Position numbers and translations under genes: made by a program. DNA of 64,000 bases from Liolophura sinensis (taxonomy: Eukaryota > Mollusca > Polyplacophora > Chitonida > Chitonidae): assembly GCF_032854445.1 (NCBI RefSeq), contig NC_088300.1:18171570-18235569 (forward strand). Reading direction: 5' to 3'. Positions 1-11,806 of the stretch are shown here, one piece after another. Under the pieces are notes generated by a model, which was given only the letters and a program-made list of their open reading frames with translations, searched no databases and had not been told where the DNA came from. How positions within the stretch are numbered: position 1 is the stretch's first letter; every line of letters starts with the position of its first letter.

Positions 1-127
1 ACTTTGCAGTCTGTACCAAATTACGTCATACAATTCCAACCTTTATGAGCTGTCAGACCTTCACCATTTAGTTCAGTGTTAAAAAATCTACAAGAGTGAC
101 AACAAGCATATCGAATTTCTCCCCAAA

Positions 128-312
128 ATGGTTTGTTGTTCTGCACATGATTGTAAAAACAGGTCATCGAAAAACCTTTTAGTTAGATTTTGCAAGTTTC
201 CAGTCAACTTGGCCCTCATTCAGGCCTGGATTTACAGCACAAAGACGGAACAATTTTGTACCCACCAAAAACAGCCGCATCTGCTCTCGCCATTTTACCA
301 ACTGAAAGCTAC
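128..312 (+). pseudogene. THAP zinc-finger domain fragment, frameshifted
   Basis: The reading frame from the ATG at 128 encodes the start of a THAP DNA-binding domain: a C-x4-C pair in CSAHDC, then KNR, then an F-x-KFP motif and a conserved Trp in QAWI. From about base 235 the matching sequence moves to another frame, which reads RRNNFVPTKNSRICSRHF and supplies the second metal pair (C-x2-H) and the usual FVPTK segment. All four C2CH ligands are therefore present but split across two frames, as if one extra base lies near 231-236. In the second frame a stop follows HFTN at 303-305, and a good donor (GTGAGT) starts at 313. THAP domains occur in host regulators and in P-element-type transposases, and the window cannot say which. 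It may be a dead copy, or a first exon damaged by an assembly error. Confidence 0.7.
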
Positions 313-599
313 GTGAGTAATACAGCTGAACTTGAATGATTTCACAACAGCACGTCCACAGTGGTTCAATAAATACTATAAACTGAACTGAAAACTGACA
401 GATAGAAAAATCTCCGTACACTAACACAGTACCGTTATATGCATAGGCTATGCAGAATACCAACAATAACATGTACCGGCAGTTGTCATTGGATATGGAT
501 ATGTATTTAGAATCTCTTAATCTGGCTAATAGAATGATATTTATTGTGAAGCAAGCAGAGGTAAAGAATAGTAAATAATAAGATAAAGACATGACATAT

Positions 600-695
600 A
601 CAGTGTAACACACGACACATACAGTGTAACACAAGGCATATACAGTATAACACAAGGCATATATAATATAACACAAGGCATATACAGTGGAACAC
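600..695. repeat. 21-bp minisatellite, about 4.6 copies
   Basis: The unit resembles acagtgtaacacaaggcat plus two bases. Copies start near 600, 621, 642, 663 and 684, with substitutions mainly in the first half of the unit. Because 21 is a multiple of three, the repeat opens repetitive frames on the minus strand, which I do not regard as coding. Confidence 0.8.
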
Positions 696-3600
696 ACCAG
701 AGATGCCAGAGATGACAGTGTCATACATCGGAACTTTAATGTTGTTCACTATGGGTTCAAACTGAAATGGCTTCTGTGTAGCTAGAATCCATCTTGGAAA
801 TGACATCGTTTTGATATGAATTTCCAGATTATACAAGCCAGATAGACTTGGGTCAGCCATCTTTGACGTCACCCGCTGAGTCATACAGGGCAGTCCACTG
901 GAGATTGCAAATCATTATTATGTGTCTCAGAAGACGCTTCTAGCAATAGTCATACCATTGAAATTTTGATATCAAGATGTCGAACTGACATCTGCCATAT
1001 TTCATACTTGAAGCTCAAACAAGACATATGCTTGCTGTTCAAAAATGTCTTCCGGGATTCTAGTTGACAATTTATGTTCCTTTTTTGCTTTGTATCAGGC
1101 ATTAAATATAAAGGCACTTTCGTCATTGGATTTCTTTGTCAACAGTTTAATTTTCAACCAGTCAGCTCATAACTTTCCTTAGGTTTGAGTATGAAACACA
1201 ACAATTTTCTGAGTTTCAATAGCTGGATTATTGTTAATAGATTATTGTCACAGGTTTTAATATGTTTAAAACCCACAGGATTCGTTTGGAATTTTCCTGC
1301 TGGACTACACTGGAACATGTGCCGGGCTCTAATCTCTGACTTGATGGGCTAGCGTTAGAACTTTCTGACATTTAGCACCGCCAAAGAAGCGGTAGCTTAT
1401 ATCTCACTGAAGGAAAGGCACGTGTACAGATGTTCTGTCTATTACTGAGAAGGAATTGGATAGAGCAGCTTTCAGACTTCTGCCCATAGGTCTTGAGCGC
1501 AGGAATGCATAAACGACGATAGGACTGTGACCAGTCTCACAACTTATTTTACTTTAATTATGATATAAGGGTGGCGGAACAACAACAACCCACACCCAGA
1601 CATTTGAGGGTTGCTCTGGTACTGTGATCTACTTAGCAGGTAAACTGATTACGTTAAACTCAATCCGTTCACTATATAAGAGCTGATCATACATGCAGGT
1701 TTATCCATTAGGCAATCATTTCCGTTTGTGTGCATACTGTCATATGCAGAAGCAACATACTTATGTTGACGTTTTTTTCTTTCGACTGCTGTTGTTGAAA
1801 GAAAAAAAATAACACTAAGAAAACTATCCGTTGATCCGTTTCAGAGAAGCCAGGCTGCAGTATAGATACGCTACTGGATAGCTACAGATACAGATTCAAG
1901 ACATAACACTGCTTACCGTAAGTTTCTGACATTTTGATAAAACGAAGATAAACCAAACATCAAATCCCTTCCGTCAACCATGGACTACGCAAGATGGCGA
2001 CACAAGTATCACAAAGGGCGATAACTCATGTATGAACTTGGCCTTGGCTCCCCACAGAACTGCACGATAACCCAATAAGAATATACAATGACATCACCTA
2101 TGAATACCTGCACATGACGAAAGATGAACACTGCTATATATTCATGGCCTTGGACCATCAGAAGTATTTCAGGATTCACAGAAGAGTGTGTCTTGAAACA
2201 GCAACAACCGGTCCGCATATGCTGTTCCCTAATTATAAACAAAATCATATAGCTATACATGTATACGCAGATGTACTTGCAGGCTGTGGTTAAGAAGTCA
2301 AAATTCCGATGGACAAATAGTATCAGTATTAAAATTGTAAGCTAATTTAGGGTACATAAAAACATACTGATATACATTTAATGTCGAAGTTGAGAAAATC
2401 CACGTCACATATGCATGAGTTCGAATCCGACAATGTTACGTAGGCCTATGGTACTTACATTAATTTTATCCCCCACCCCGGGGATTGGTAGCATTTCTTA
2501 TGTCCACATATTTCTGTAATAGTTCGTTACTGACAACCAAGTTATTCATCAGTCAGTACATTCGCACTGAATAGAACAACCATTCAGCCAATAATTAAAA
2601 AGTTAAATCCAGATATTTAGCAAATTTGATCGCGTTCTGAAGCCATGCTCAGATAGAGTATGGGCGATTAAACTATGTCATTCATATGTATCTTTTGCAC
2701 GTATATGTGGTTACATTTATTTTCTAATTTATTATATGCTGATAATCGCCAATGTAAGTTACAAATGTTTTAAATGGCTTTCACACTGATTACAAATTAA
2801 ATCTCTGCGATGACTGTTTCACACTAACATGTGACTTTTTTATCGTTTCTAATTTATCATATGGCAGTGCGGATCGATCGATGAGGACATGGCGGTTTTT
2901 GGACGCACAAGTCAGGTCCTGTCTGTGAGGAGGTTGGTCGCAGTGTACATGTATACATACTTTATGTTTCCAGCTGAGTGCTTATGTACAGCATAGTCTC
3001 AATATACAGGCACTGTAAAGCACTCAACACGCGTGCTCCTTGACAAACCCTCTTACACTGGTATGTACATGTACAATAGCGCCGACCCCATTCAGCTTAT
3101 CCTGATAAGTGTAGAGCTTGGTCACTTAATATGCTTACTGCCAGAATAGTCCTAATGCCATTTGGCAGCCAACGTCTTGTGAGAAGATCTATATCGAAAG
3201 ACCGACAAGCTGCGATCGAAGAAATGTGAACAGAAAGAGGTGTTCAGAAGTGCAGAAGTGTTCAGCTCAGATACCGAACAGGAAGGAGTGTTACAGAGAA
3301 CCTACAAGGGCATCAAAGGAACATTTACTCAGGTGAGAGACGGTATTTACCTGAGGAATAAAAGATGGGACTGCCTGTATATTGTTGGTGTGAACGCCCG
3401 GGACATCGACCAACTTGTACATATAGCAAATTCCAATCATTATATGTGCATTGATATATATTGAATATACCTTGACGTTTGTCACACAGTTTCTGTTGAT
3501 ATATTTCATACATTACAGACATAAATGTTTTAATGTGCTACTATATACTTGCATTTTAATGAATATAATGTAATGCCGATGAGTGTCGGCAAAATTGTTT

Positions 3601-4380
3601 TATTTATATATTCAAGTTACATACTACACGACTGAGTGTTACATGCATATGATTATGAAACTGATATATATCCATAATATATTTAAAGGGTTTATAAGTA
3701 TATGATAAAGACTGTTGTTAGTCGATTGTAATCAAAACATCAAAACATTAGTCTGATCAAAATCGATCTAGTATAATATTTCATTTGCTGATATTTGGTA
3801 GAAGTTTTCTTCGACGACCAGTGCATATGCTTTAAAGGTCTTTACTAAATATTGCCAAGAGAACTGGCACGGACAAAGTGACATTTTCATTATATTTCAT
3901 AGACCACCCCTAATTATTATGGCCTGTATATAACAACAAACTAGGTGAAATTTTCTTCAGTATGAGAGTTAAGTATGTACATGCTATGACCAGAACTGGG
4001 ATACTATCGCAAACTTAATCACCAGGTGACAGCTTAGCTAGTTCTATTATCAGCATGCAATGCGTTTAAAATTGTTACGAGGGGACTTGGTTGGTTTTTA
4101 CAAAGAGGTTTGTAAGCATAAACGTCTTGATGGATTAACCAGGCGAATGTAACAATAGAAACTGACAATGTAAACGCTCTTTTATGGAATTAAGGGTCTG
4201 CGATCTGGCTTCAAAAATATCTTAAACATTACTAATATAGCGTTTTCAAATGCAGAACACTAGCCAAGCTATCGGGCGCTACGTTAGTATATGGTATAGT
4301 TTTAAGTACGCAGAATACTCGGACTAAGTACTTGTGTTAAGTAACTATCAATCATTTACGTTCGTCTCTGATATGTTTCA
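696..4380. other. Intergenic stretch with no recognised gene
   Basis: Only short, unrelated open frames are present on both strands. None has domain-like content or flanking splice signals that build a gene. Many CATG/GTACATG-type palindromes occur, as in the rest of the window. A good 3' splice acceptor (gatatgtttcag) ends at 4381, 69 bases before the next gene's ATG, and may mark the 5' edge of its coding exon. Confidence 0.5.
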
Positions 4381-4449
4381 GGTCAACAACGAAAGGAAAA
4401 ATGTTAATGTAAACAAGTTTGTGTATTAAGGCAAAAATAGCTTGTCAAG

Positions 4450-5427
4450 ATGGAGAGGCAGGATGATGCAAATGGGGACCAAGAAAGTTGCCCGACAAAC
4501 GAGAATCTTTCCACAGGGGTTGTCTCAGTTCATAATTCAGGTGCCAGCGCGAGATCAGTAACAGACAGGAACCTGCTTTCCCGAAGTCTCTCCTTCAAAC
4601 TGAGACATCGGCCTTCGCGACAATGCTCTAAAACACTACCGCTAGAAGGATCACCTGAGAACTTGTTCAGACAATGGTCAGGGACAATGACCTTTCCAAA
4701 AGCAAAACACTCCGAAGAGGAAACACTTCCCTCAATCAAGTCAACAACTATTTCTTGTCCATTGCCTAACCGGTCACCTTCTAGTCGACCCCAAACAGCT
4801 ATTGACTGGGACGCCATTAGTGATGTGGTTGCCAATGACGCCACGTGTCACAAGGCTGCTATGGACGCGGTGCAGTATAAGAATGTGGGTGGAATCTTTG
4901 TACACACTGATAAATACGCGGCAGGGCGATTCACCAAACATTTCAACCATTCCCCACCTCCTTCAGAAGAGACTTTGATAATAACGCCTGATGGTGCGAG
5001 CCATCGGGCCGACTACGCGGTCAAGAGAACTCGTCACGTGGCTTGGGGGTTAAAGACTGACATGGATACGCCTGGAAAAGATGGACAAAATCGGAAAGTT
5101 GGTTTTGTAACGCCAGCCAGTCATACCGTAAGGGGCGAGAGCAATTGTCTAACTAAACCACGTTTCATATCGAGTAAAAACAAAGTCGATCATATCAACG
5201 TAAGCTGGAAAATGTCCCAAGCAGACGGATTGAAAGGGAGTGCGAAACATGAGCGGCGTCCGGGTCGCTTGTGTAAAAGCGTTCTTCCGGTGACGATAGG
5301 TGTGGACTACAGGGGGACATCTGTGTCCAAAACCAAGTGGCTTGTACCCACTCTACCAACACACGATCCTTCCCAAGTTTGGTTTAAGTGTTTGAATTTC
5401 GTCAAACAGCGAAAGACTATGTGGTGA
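4450..5427 (+). CDS. Uncharacterised single-exon protein, 325 residues
   Basis: This is an uninterrupted frame from ATG (context caagATGg, a good eukaryotic start) to TGA. Its base composition is clearly more GC-rich than the surrounding DNA, which supports real coding. I do not recognise the family. The N-terminal third (about residues 1-115) is rich in Ser, Pro, Thr and charged residues and looks disordered. The middle (about 117-165) is the most structured-looking part, including a DWDAISDVV segment and the aromatic/basic stretch GGIFVHTDKYAAGRFTKHF. The C-terminal half is basic, with scattered Trp and many Lys/Arg. There is no signal peptide or membrane segment. A splice acceptor ends at 4381, so a non-coding first exon may lie upstream. 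The composition would suit a nuclear, cytoskeletal or axonemal protein, but that is only a guess. Confidence 0.7.
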   Translation: MERQDDANGDQESCPTNENLSTGVVSVHNSGASARSVTDRNLLSRSLSFKLRHRPSRQCSKTLPLEGSPENLFRQWSGTMTFPKAKHSEEETLPSIKSTTISCPLPNRSPSSRPQTAIDWDAISDVVANDATCHKAAMDAVQYKNVGGIFVHTDKYAAGRFTKHFNHSPPPSEETLIITPDGASHRADYAVKRTRHVAWGLKTDMDTPGKDGQNRKVGFVTPASHTVRGESNCLTKPRFISSKNKVDHINVSWKMSQADGLKGSAKHERRPGRLCKSVLPVTIGVDYRGTSVSKTKWLVPTLPTHDPSQVWFKCLNFVKQRKTMW

Positions 5428-5724
5428 ATGAGTCGAATGAGCGTTCGGGAAGAAAACCCAGTTTTCATCTGTGCGTGGACTCTATTTTAACACTGTCACC
5501 GGTGGATTGTCTACAAGGCAAAACTGTGTTTAGTATTCCTATGATGAAACGCACTAAATAACCATTGAACATTTAAAAAATGTTCTTTTTGTTTATTTAT
5601 GGGAGTGTCTAGTGCCTTCAACAGTGAAACTGCACCATTCTCTGTATTCGCTCGATCGCTTACAGCTTGTTTAAAATCACTATGTTCTAAAACTGGAAAG
5701 GTTCATAGTGGAGTCTAGCATAAA

Positions 5725-6093
5725 ACGTGAGTGAGTGAGTGCTTGGGGTTTAACGTCGTACTCAACAATTTTTCAGTCATATGACGACGAAGGAATCCTT
5801 AGGGTGCATGTACGTGTAATGTGCCTCCTTGTTGCAGGACGGATTTCCTCCGCTCTTTTATTTAGTGCTGCTTCACTGAGACGACTTACTGAAGGCAAGT
5901 AAGCTGTCCCATCCGAGCCATTATACTGATACGGGTCAACTAGTCGTTGCACTATCCCCTTCATGCTGCACGCCAAGCGAGGAAGTTACAAATTCCTCTT
6001 TTAAAGTCTTAGGTGTGATTCGATCAAGGATTGATCCTGGATCTACCGGTCCCGAAGCAGACGCTCTACCAACTGTGCTATCCAGGCCGGTTA
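5725..6093 (-). mobile_element. tRNA-derived SINE (family A), complete, with target-site duplication
   Basis: Read on the minus strand, the element starts with a tRNA-like head at about 6090-6015: a box A-like TAGCACAGTTGGTAGAGCG and a box B-like GATCGAATCA. A body containing tcctgcaacaaggaggcac follows, then a tail of CTCACTCACTCAC type near 5730. The 11-bp direct repeat tctagcataaa flanks it exactly at 5714-5724 and 6094-6104, as expected after target-primed insertion. Related copies lie at 50,453-50,769 and 62,072-62,422. Confidence 0.85.
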
Positions 6094-6104
6094 TCTAGCA
6101 TAAA

Positions 6105-9100
6105 GAAGAGGCCAGCCAAACTCACTATAAACAGATTTACTACATAGTTTGCAACCACTGTAGAACCCTTTTGCTGTAATGTATACGTATTTATTTATCT
6201 GACAGTCGTACTCAAAACTACATTACGAAGTATCATAGAATTACGGATAAAGGAAAGTCAAACTACGCGTATATACCAGCCTAAATATGCGAGATCACAT
6301 TGTCAGATACCTATCAAACGTTGTGACACATAACCCGCCATATAAAGCTTGATTTCAGACATGCTTAAGCCAATACCGGACATTATGTACGATTTGTCAC
6401 TGTGCCTACATTTGTTTTGTTTTAATCGTTAATATAGCTAAGGCCTAATATATAACCACAGCTTTTTATCTAAATGAGAACATTTCCAAAATTCCAACAA
6501 GTACATTGATTTTAGCTCTGTTTACTCTATCGTGGTGTCAAGGAAAATATAGGGAAAGGAGAAATACGTCGTAGGCTACCAGTTTAAGCTATAGTAAATA
6601 TACAATGTCAAAATCAAGAAGAAGCGCGTATAGTATGCGGTATGTATGCGTAGGTGGATTTTCAGTATAGGCATATTTACTCCTTTTTATGTAAGTATAG
6701 TCTGCAGGTGCATTTTGGCAATGATTTCCTGTATCTGCATACTTGCCATTCTTTATGCATGGATATTGCAAGAAAAAAACGCATTTGGTAAAGTATTATA
6801 TGAACGTGTGACAGGAACTTGGGTTTTCTTCATGTCATGTATTCATAAGATGCTGAAGAATGTTATATAGGTAGGGCTTTGTGACACTTGTGGTTATTTA
6901 TTGATATCATTTGTGTTATAGAGGCATAAGAGATTACCAAAGAACATATGCAAGAGATTGGATTTAAATAGCATTAAACTTCCTTACCGCTTATCGACAT
7001 TTCGAAGAACCTAGATATCCATTTTAGATATATTAGTGTGAAGTCAGCATGTATGTGTGGAGAGTTTGATCTTTTACTGCAGACTGCGCAGCCTTGGAGA
7101 TTCCAGCGGATAATGGAGTTCAGCTAGCATGCAGAACAGTAGAAAGGCGTTGGTACATAGAACATATGCTCTGCCGAAAATAACAATGATAAATCCGATA
7201 AACATTAAACTAGAGATCATTCTTTTCCAAACTGTGTTTATCTTTAATCACGGTTACATTGGCATGAATAAAAATATACATCATCTATACATAAGTATAT
7301 AGTACATGGGCAAACCGGGTTCTTGTTCCTATAGCCTATAGACGCCTTCAGACTGGGACGATATAATGTTATACTGTATAAGCAGGGAGACAACTGTGAT
7401 ACATATAGTCATGAATGCAACATTAACATGTGTTATACATCCTGGATACAAGTGTATCAAGCACCTGGGTACGCCTTATTCCGGAATACAATGCCCACAC
7501 ATGGCTCGCATCTGTGTAAAGCATGCTTCCTGTTGTTTGTTTTTATAGCATGTATCCTTATTCACACATGCATTTGATTGCGGCATATTTCATTTTCTTA
7601 TATGTGAACAGAAATATATTGGTGGCAAAAATCGGGCAGCCCAGACGAAGCTTCACTGTGCGCTGAATAAGACCTAAGCATTATTCAGGTTCAGGGGGGG
7701 GGGGGGAGCGGTGGTTCCTCAGGGTTCCCATGTATGTGTTTTCTAAACTCGTACATTCTTGAAACGCTTGAAATGTGGAAAATGTATGTGCAATTTCACA
7801 GCAAAATCTACCGATAATTTAGTTGCTAAAATTTTTCAGAGTAAATTATATATAAATACAAGGGTAAATACTTGTGTGCCATACGTGAATTACGAAGGTG
7901 TATGCTATTTAGGCCTACATATATAAAGTTAACATAATACAGACTTATATATTTATATATTTGCTCTATATTTTGTAATAATACAGCTGATGCATGTTCA
8001 GCTACATCAGTTATATACTGTTATGTGTTTTACACTGGAATTATGAGTTATTTTCACATTTTACAATGACAATAACTACATTTGTAGTAAGTTTCTAAAT
8101 TGATCCCCCCCCCCCACCCAGAAATTGTTCGTTAGATCTTAGAGGTTATAGGGCCCCACTCCTCCGATCGTTTCCCTTGGGATGTGTTCCACCATAAGTG
8201 GAATATTCTTGAATAGGGCATAAAAAAACCCCAACTAAACAAATAAATATATTTGTTTGTACATGGATACGTCTGTCGGTACAAAAACCCGGCGCACACA
8301 TGCAACCTTATACACCGTGAGCACAGTTATAGGCCTATTTGTCTGTCTCTGTAAGCAAAAATTGTCCTCCTGGATTTCATCCGATGTATAGAGCCATCTG
8401 AAATAACACCATCATACTTCCTTACGTCGTTCTTTGAAGTTAATATGATAATAAAAACACGGCTGTACATTTGCATGAGGGATTCATAGAGAACAGATTA
8501 GCCATTGCAATAAATTAAGTAAGCATGCTACATGTGTTGATATTTCATATAACGCCATATAAGGCAATGTGATTTACGAGGACAGTTACGAGAGTACTCT
8601 CTTACTTACCTCGATAACCATTATTTTTGACTTCCTGTTCATGGACTGTTGAAACATTTCAAAATGTTTAAAGAGTATATTTATAGTGTTTATCCCCATA
8701 CATCGCTTTCTACTAAGCTATGACTTATATACGATCGCCTTACATTTAATAAGGCCTTATTATATAGGTTTACAGGCAATCTGTCGATGTTATACTGCTT
8801 TCATAGGAACTCTAAATGAAAGACTATGGTTTTAAGAAAAATGAAAGTTGCGCTCAAAACATAAGAACAAAATTCACGTTTGATGCATATTTTATTATAC
8901 CTCTTAATAACCTTCTAAATTTGTATGCTTTTTTTGTTTTTTCGCTTGTGGTCAGACATTTCCGTTCAGCAGTGAACTTACTGGTTAGGCTCCCCCCTCC
9001 CCCCCCCCCCACCAACCAACACACATTCACAGGCTGTGCATGTTTTAAATTCCCATTTCTGCTTCGAGAAAAAGTTATAGCACACTCGGTGGGCAGGCGT

Positions 9101-9636
9101 ATGTCATCTAGCCATGCCGCTGGTATATTTCCCACCATATAGTATTATCTAAATATTTGACCTTCGCGTCTTCAAAATAATATATATGACGTCCCTGACA
9201 TAAAATATCTTATTTTTTAGAAAACTTCTAAATCTTCTGGCGTTTAGGGTTTCAACCCACAAAGAGATTTTTTATTGTCTCTAGCTTGATTTGGATGTAC
9301 CTACCTTCAAAGTTCTTCAATTTATCACAGTGTACAAGTGTAATCGAAATTGTTTGTCATTTATTTTCTTCAAAAAAAAAAAAAACAAAGAAAAAACAAC
9401 ACCCGTTTCATCCAAGTTAGTTTTAAAAACCTTGACAAAAGGCATAATATTGATCATCCGTACAGATCCCTATTGACATAATTGTTTGTTGCTCTTATCC
9501 TATCTGGCTTGTCGTTCCAAAGACATGTACAGATTAAAGTTAATTTTCCTTAAACCATACAGCAGAGCGCAACGTAGTCATAGAAGATGAATCCTTTTGG
9601 AAAGTGCCAAAGAATTAATGACCGTTGCTTATTCAG
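6105..9636. other. Intergenic stretch; homopolymer runs, no recognised gene
   Basis: No frame here shows a domain or a consistent exon structure. There is a poly-G run near 7697-7707 and poly-C runs near 8104-8114 and 8995-9010. The DNA is AT-rich with many short ATAT/TATA tracts. Confidence 0.5.
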
Positions 9637-10005
9637 GGGCCAGTTGTTCAAAAGTGTTTTAAAGTTAATTCAGACTTAAACTTTAACGCCAGTCTTATCC
9701 CAATACAAAGTTAATGGTACTTTAGTATGGACTAAAGTAAATACCGGGATTAAGTTCTAATACACTTCTGAACTAGGCCAGTTGTAGAAAAGTGTATCAG
9801 ATAATACTGGTATTGAGTCATATTTCATATCTTAATTTTAGCCAAACTCAGCAGCCAATGCAGTTCTCCAAAGTATAACAGCAGCAGTTTAAGTTCATAT
9901 TTAATATAATATATTTTTTTTTCTTGGCTAAGTACAAAGTTGAAGATTTAGCTCAAACTTAAATCTAGTATTAAGTTTTAAGCCAGTTTTGAACAACCGG
10001 GTCCA
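9637..10005. mobile_element. Two adjoining MITE-like units with GGCCAGTTGTTCAAAAGTG ends
   Basis: The left edge reads ggggccagttgttcaaaagtg, and the right edge near 9984-10003 is its inverted form (ttttgaacaaccgggtcc). A further inverted/direct pair sits in the middle (acttctgaactaggccagttgtagaaaagtg, about 9764-9794). The stretch therefore looks like two short elements in tandem, about 140 and 230 bp. The interior is rich in paired TTAAGT/ACTTAA motifs. A related left end occurs at 30,269-30,400. No coding capacity is seen. Confidence 0.65.
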
Positions 10006-11806
10006 GAGACTAAGGTTTCTTAACCTCAATTTTTGTATGCTTGGGGTTTAACACCGTATCTGATTTTTGTAATTCTCGTTTTACGACATACAGTTCTCCA
10101 TATGTTACTGGAATCAGTTGTCCGGAACTTAATACCTAATATTTCAGTTTATTCGGCCAAGTTTACGTCCTGGCAGAGCTTAACATTGCAAAAAATTGTA
10201 TGTTTTAAGTCGAAATTAAAAAAAAAAGTCTATTTGAAAGATATACCTACGAGTCCTAAAGCGCATTAACGAAAATAGGCCTACATGTTGGAGTTTATGA
10301 ACTATAGGACTCCCCTATTTATTGCAGCTAAGCGTTATCTATAGACCCACAGCCCTCTCTCGGAACTATGAATCAATGGTATTTATGGAGATATACAGAT
10401 TTAACAAAGGACCGAGATCCGTCTGTTGTAAGACACTCAGCGACATTCTGAATGCAGAGAAGGCCGTTCAGAGTAGTATCCAGCACACCACGTGCATACA
10501 AAACAACGTTCCAGCAGTATTGTTGTCAGGTTTGACGGTGTATAGGCTGGATGATTGTGACACGACTCCAGAAATAGTTGTATAAGCTGAACTGTGTCAT
10601 AGTCGTGCTCCCTCACCTGTGCGGCATTAGTACGCCCTATTCAACCGCCTAGCTGTCTAACACGTCGTGAATACTTGATCAACTTTCCCAGTCATACAGC
10701 CACAGATACACGCATGCATGTCCAATGCAAACATGATCGGCCTGTTGCTTTAACGCTGATGTCTGCCTTGGGCATTTCTGGATCGTTGTATTGTCAGCTT
10801 ACATCCCATACCCTTAAATCATTAATGAAACTACTACGTCCAAACACATGAAACAGTTTCTGCAAATCATGTATCGATTGTGTATGCTAAAGCCATTCAG
10901 GTATACGGATATTGTATACCCATGCGAAGTGTTACCATTTTCTCACTGAAAGAGTTGACTGAACGAATATGATTTAAAACCATTTTGAAGCACATTTCGC
11001 GTCAACGATAGCTATCATTTTCATCCGTAAACATGCAAGAGACCAGGGATCACGTCATTAAATTTGGCATGTTCCTTTCCGTTATATTAGCTGAAATGTG
11101 CAATAACATACCCTAAATTTACGTTGTCAAGCAATATGTGGGCCTTGTTACATTAGAAATGACAATTTTAAATTTTGACTTACGTATAAAATCGCTTTGT
11201 GAACCCCGAGACCAGAGTCTCAAGGAAAACCACCTGCCTTTGGTAAGTAACTAAAGAACGTTCCAACATGTCCACTTGCAAGGAATGATTTATATAAATA
11301 TGCTAAAGATATGTTGCCAGTTGGCCCTCAAAGCCTCGCCACAAAATCTCAATATTTCGAAAACAGTGGATGCAGGATACATAATGGACATGAACCATTG
11401 TTCGAACTGAAGATACTTTGACCAATATTCAAAACACAGATGTACATCAGTACGTATAGGACTCAAAACAACGTAAAGGGCGAGACATTCATGCAAGACG
11501 AAATCATGCTTCGAGAGAGATTTGCATGGCATTAAACGGTCTCGTTCCCACAAGCATGTCAATCGTGGAATGCACCTTGAAAAGAGATTTCCCATTACAT
11601 GAACTATATTTCATGCAAAGGTTTTCAGTGGCGTATCAGGTAAAATCATGCTGTGGAGCTTATCGGATAGACTCGCATCAGTCCTATCATTTTGAATTAA
11701 ATCCACGTTGACAGCGGTATTTCGCATCACATGAACTACATCCTCTTTCAGTCCACGCAGGTCTCGAACAAAAACAAGATTAAAGCTACAATGAAGGTAT
11801 GACACT
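10006..11806. other. Intergenic stretch with no recognised gene
   Basis: Frames of up to about 100 codons occur on both strands, but none resembles a known protein or connects to splice sites. A possible distal polyadenylation signal for the minus-strand gene lies at the right edge (11,807-11,812). Confidence 0.4.

Noticed and set aside
179..884. Two overlapping minus-strand open frames with CYTVYALCY-type repeats
   Set aside because: The repetitive peptides come from the 21-bp minisatellite, whose unit length is a multiple of three. There is no domain or splice context.
5725..6093. tRNA gene on the minus strand near 6,015-6,090
   Set aside because: Box A- and B-like motifs are present but continue into a SINE body and are flanked by target-site duplications. 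No complete cloverleaf is kept.
11290..11595. 101-codon minus-strand frame starting MGNLFSRC
   Set aside because: No homology that I recognise and no supporting signals; its length is within chance expectation for this region.
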